DNA from: Anaerolineae bacterium
Lineage (GTDB): Bacteria; Chloroflexota; Anaerolineae; Aggregatilineales; J027
Direction of reading: 5' to 3'
Assembly: GCA_021463865.1 (NCBI GenBank)
Contig: JAJTXY010000003.1
Coordinates: 186,001 to 250,000 of the forward strand
Length of the DNA: 64,000 nt
Both the position numbers and the translations under genes were made by a program. Positions 61,312-64,000 of the stretch are shown in pieces. Each line of letters opens with the position of its first letter. Position 1 is the first letter of the stretch. A model generated the notes under the pieces. The model saw only the letters and a list, made by a program, of their open reading frames with translations, had not been told where the DNA came from and made no database searches.

Positions 61312-63672
61312 TTAATCTCCTGCGGCAGCAGTGGCGGTGATTGACGAGCGACGCGGTTGTCGGATGATGGCAGGTTCACGTCCGGGCCATGTCGCAATTA
61401 TCGTTCCGATAATGAGCAAAACGCCACCCCACCAGACAAAATTGACCAGCGGATTCCAATAGACACGGAAGGTCACTTGGTCATTTTCGGTAAAAATCAG
61501 CAAGGTATAGAAATCGCCCTTCACATTACTGTGAACACCCGCGATGGACATGGGTGAACCAGATGGGAAAAAGTCCCGACGGGGGCGCAGTTGGTCAACG
61601 ACCTTGCCATCTCGGAGTAGGGTGACATTGGCAATAGACATGGTACGGTCATCTTCGCCTTGGGCAAGGAAAGAATTATCCAAACGCATGTCATACCCAC
61701 CGAGGCTAATCGTTTCACTGGGGGCAATGGTTTGCTGCGTCACCTCTTGGAAGATCGTGCTGCCAATAATCCCAATGCCAATGACCACGATGCCAAGATG
61801 AATGACGTATCCTCCATAGCGGCGGCGGTCACGAGCGAACAATTTTGAGATAGCAACCGGATAGGGTTCGCCGTGTGTCTTGTGGCGGGCATGTGCCCCT
61901 TTGGAAATTTCAAGCAGGGTAGCGAATCCCGCAAAAGCCACAATACCAAAACCGAGAGTCGGGCCAACACCGATGCCGCCGATAATTAGCCCAATCACCA
62001 AAATGGCGGTGAGAGCTATTGGAATTCGCAGGGCCGCCCCTACCTTTTCAGCCGTTGCACGCCGCCATGCCACCAACGGCGCGACCCCCATCAAAACATA
62101 GATGATGAGAAACAAAATGGCGGTGGGGGTGCGATAGTATTCAGGCCCCAACGTAATAACATCCTCGCGCAGGCCCACTCCAACCGCAAGGTCGGTAATT
62201 TTTTCAGCCCATGTGCCCCAAAAGACCACAATGGTCAGCGCAAAAAAGACCCAGTTGTTCAGCATGAACATGCTTTCGCGGCTGAAGATGCCTTCGATTT
62301 CATGGTCGCCTTTGAAATATCCCTGACGACTCCGCCACAGGAAAGCCACAGTGCTGCCGACCAACGTAATCAGGAGGAAGCCACCCATCGGAATCGCCAG
62401 TGGGCTTTCGGCAAAGGTGTGAACGCTACTCAAAAGGCCGGTGCGAGTGGCGACGGTGCCAAGCAGAACCAAGAGGTAGGTGGCGATAATCATCACCATA
62501 TTCCAGCCCTTGAGCATTCCGCGCTTTTCTTGAATCATGACGCTATGCAAAAAGGCCGTCCCAGTCAGCCACGGCAGGAACGCGGAATTTTCCACCGGGT
62601 CCCAACCCCAATAGCCGCCCCAGCCCAATACGTCATAGGCCCAGCGACCCCCTAAGATGAGGCCAATGGACAAAAAGACCCACGCGACCAAACTCCACCG
62701 CCGTACCGCCCGAATCCAATCGGAGTCCATTCGCCCAAGCATCAAGGCAGCCATCGCAAAAGCGAAGGGAATCACAAATCCGGTGAAACCAAGATAGAGC
62801 ATGGGGGGATGAATGACCATGCCGGGATGACGCAGCAGAGGATTCAGGCCATGTCCGTCATAAACGGCGGTGGCCCGCGCCGACGCAACACCTCCGAATT
62901 GAGGGGGGATAGTGTCGGATGTACTGAAATCGTTAAAGGTTTCCCCATTAAATTCAGTCTTCCATGGATAGGCAACCACCTTGCCCGATGGTTTTAAAAT
63001 AGACACCTCTAGCGTGCGAGTGTTGCCATTTTCATCCATCCATGTACGAGCAAAAGGGTTTTCGTAAGAAACGTTCAATATGGTGAAAAACACCAATGTC
63101 GCCCCTAGAAATACCATTGCCCAAGGCATCAGATGATGCTGGCGTTTCCAATTGAACCAAACTGCACCAGCACTAAATAAACTCAACATCCACGAGTAAA
63201 AGAGCAGCGACCCGGACTGGCTGCCCCAAAGTGCCGTAATTTTTAGGGTATCCGGTTGAAGATTAGCAGACACGCTGTTGACATAATCAATACTATAATC
63301 ACCCGTCCATTGGGCATAAATCAGTAGCAGACAGGCAAAGGTGAGTAAAGGAAAAACCGTTATTAGAGCAATGCGGGCACTTGAGGCGAATCGTTCATCA
63401 AAGCTGATGTGTCGGCGCAACAAAATGAGGAGGATAACAGTTGAAGTCGCGGCGATTATCAAAAGCGATGGCAAAACCGCAAGCCATCCGAACAGCGCGA
63501 CAACAAATTGAATCGGCAGCGAAACGAGTAGGGCTATTAGCGACCAAAAGGCCATCCGGTCATTTGATCCAATAGCACTCAAAAATGCGAGCATAGTCGC
63601 GCTAATCACGACCAATAGCCCCAGAAAAGTAGAAACAATCCCAAGTTCAGCGATCATGGCTTCTTTGTCCAA
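61312..63672 (-). CDS. ccmF: Cytochrome c heme lyase subunit CcmF
   Basis: 786 residues, at the long end of the family. About fourteen to fifteen membrane helices with the WWD motif GYWGWDPVENSAFLPWLTGTAFLHS and the neighbouring His residues (LLRHPGMVIHPPMLYLG). A C-terminal periplasmic beta region (QQTIAPSETISLGGYDMRLDN) precedes the last helix. It takes heme from CcmE and joins it to apocytochrome. It is preceded by ccmE and followed by ccmH. Confidence 0.97.
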   Translation of the reverse strand: MDKEAMIAELGIVSTFLGLLVVISATMLAFLSAIGSNDRMAFWSLIALLVSLPIQFVVALFGWLAVLPSLLIIAATSTVILLILLRRHISFDERFASSARIALITVFPLLTFACLLLIYAQWTGDYSIDYVNSVSANLQPDTLKITALWGSQSGSLLFYSWMLSLFSAGAVWFNWKRQHHLMPWAMVFLGATLVFFTILNVSYENPFARTWMDENGNTRTLEVSILKPSGKVVAYPWKTEFNGETFNDFSTSDTIPPQFGGVASARATAVYDGHGLNPLLRHPGMVIHPPMLYLGFTGFVIPFAFAMAALMLGRMDSDWIRAVRRWSLVAWVFLSIGLILGGRWAYDVLGWGGYWGWDPVENSAFLPWLTGTAFLHSVMIQEKRGMLKGWNMVMIIATYLLVLLGTVATRTGLLSSVHTFAESPLAIPMGGFLLITLVGSTVAFLWRSRQGYFKGDHEIEGIFSRESMFMLNNWVFFALTIVVFWGTWAEKITDLAVGVGLREDVITLGPEYYRTPTAILFLIIYVLMGVAPLVAWRRATAEKVGAALRIPIALTAILVIGLIIGGIGVGPTLGFGIVAFAGFATLLEISKGAHARHKTHGEPYPVAISKLFARDRRRYGGYVIHLGIVVIGIGIIGSTIFQEVTQQTIAPSETISLGGYDMRLDNSFLAQGEDDRTMSIANVTLLRDGKVVDQLRPRRDFFPSGSPMSIAGVHSNVKGDFYTLLIFTENDQVTFRVYWNPLVNFVWWGGVLLIIGTIIATWPGREPAIIRQPRRSSITATAAAGD

Positions 63673-63714
63673 ACTAAGTTAACGGTACGGTAAACAAACT
63701 GTATGAATATCAAA

Positions 63715-63745
63715 GGGGGCAGCAATTCTGTACGTTGCAGCCCCC
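63715..63745 (-). terminator. Hairpin between ccmE and ccmF
   Basis: On the minus strand GGGGGC-U-GCAA pairs with UUGC-U-GCCCCC around a nine-base loop, followed by UUUGAUAUU. The T-tract is short, so partial termination or mRNA processing between ccmE and ccmF is more likely than full termination. Confidence 0.55.
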
Positions 63746-63792
63746 CTGCTGATTTCTATAGAGTTTCGCCCTGTGCTGAGGGCAATGTCCAA

Positions 63793-63999
63793 CTATTCTT
63801 GGCTTTTCGCCACCTGATCGGGGGCTTCATCCTCATAACGGGTTGGGCATTTAAGTTGCAGGCTGTCAGCGTAGAAGATACCGTCTTCTCCCAACTTTCC
63901 AGAGAGGATAGCTTGCGCCTCATGCTTTAGCAAGTCTGGTATCTCCCCATCATGATAAACGACTGTCAATTTAGTGACATTCGGGTCGTTAGCGGCTGT
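63793..63999 (-). CDS. ccmE: Heme chaperone CcmE, 3' end only
   Basis: The last 68 residues of a protein whose 5' part is beyond the window. The segment reads LTVVYHDGEIPDLLKHEAQAI, then LSGKLGEDGIFYADSLQLKC, then PTRYEDEAP, the C-terminal OB-fold half of CcmE, stopping at 63793. The heme-binding His lies outside the window. It belongs to the ccm operon, with 120 bases to ccmF. Confidence 0.9.
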   Translation of the reverse strand, partial: TAANDPNVTKLTVVYHDGEIPDLLKHEAQAILSGKLGEDGIFYADSLQLKCPTRYEDEAPDQVAKSQE

Positions 64000-64000
64000 G

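Noticed and set aside
63703-63930. A 75-residue plus-strand ORF at the right edge
   Set aside because: It is antisense to the clear CcmE C-terminus and has no recognisable features.

Overview
This window looks like chromosomal DNA from a Chloroflexota bacterium, most likely Anaerolineae-like. That is an inference from gene content: a Chloroflexota-style System I cytochrome c maturation locus with a CcmH carrying an extra cysteine pair, a transaldolase/glucose-6-phosphate isomerase fusion, DUF4058 and DUF427 proteins, a zinc-ribbon/FHA protein and a LysM/YkuD L,D-transpeptidase. No rRNA gene or conventional tRNA gene was seen.

Layout. 1-4.6 kb: end of a lipoprotein gene, a lysoplasmalogenase-like membrane protein and a CopC-CopD copper protein. 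4.7-10.9 kb: a tightly packed minus-strand polysaccharide operon (Wzy/ligase-like polymerase with TPRs, Wzx-like flippase, GT4, two GT2). 11-17.9 kb: acetyltransferase, heterodimeric ABC exporter, folC, L,D-transpeptidase. 18-22.3 kb: a tyrosine-recombinase-like protein without its catalytic residues, a GNAT enzyme, a PspA-like protein with a membrane/coiled-coil partner, and a REC-histidine kinase. 22.4-25.4 kb: a Ro60/Rsr gene with eight Y RNA genes. 25.5-36 kb: serine hydrolase, transketolase and TAL-PGI (pentose phosphate pathway), HEPN-like protein, DUF4058, MOSC, TrmH-type methyltransferase. 36-44 kb: large secreted pullulanase, gamma-carbonic anhydrase, OsmC, methyltransferase, FHA protein. 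44-53 kb: plus-strand housekeeping run (polX, SH3 protein, ligA, RlmI-like, M50 protease, HD, Asp/Glu racemase, TyrA-like). 53-55 kb: metal ABC transporter. 56-64 kb: ccm operon (E, F, H, G, I-like, an extra secreted protein, A, B, C, D).

The main discovery is at 22.48-25.38 kb. One Y RNA lies in the leader of the TROVE-domain gene rsr, and seven more follow its stop codon in tandem on the same strand. All eight share a 5' strand made of GGGCCG (GAGCCG in one), exactly seven variable bases, then UGGGUUAUC (UGGUUUAUC in one), and a 3' strand with UUG next to the closing stem. This is the layout of the Ro-binding stem of animal Y RNAs, as I recall them. Three carry a complete circularly permuted tRNA mimic (T arm, capped acceptor stem, D arm), one carries a degenerate version, and four are short RNAs without it. 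A single bacterial locus therefore seems to supply one Ro protein with a family of structurally different Y RNAs, probably cut from a common transcript.
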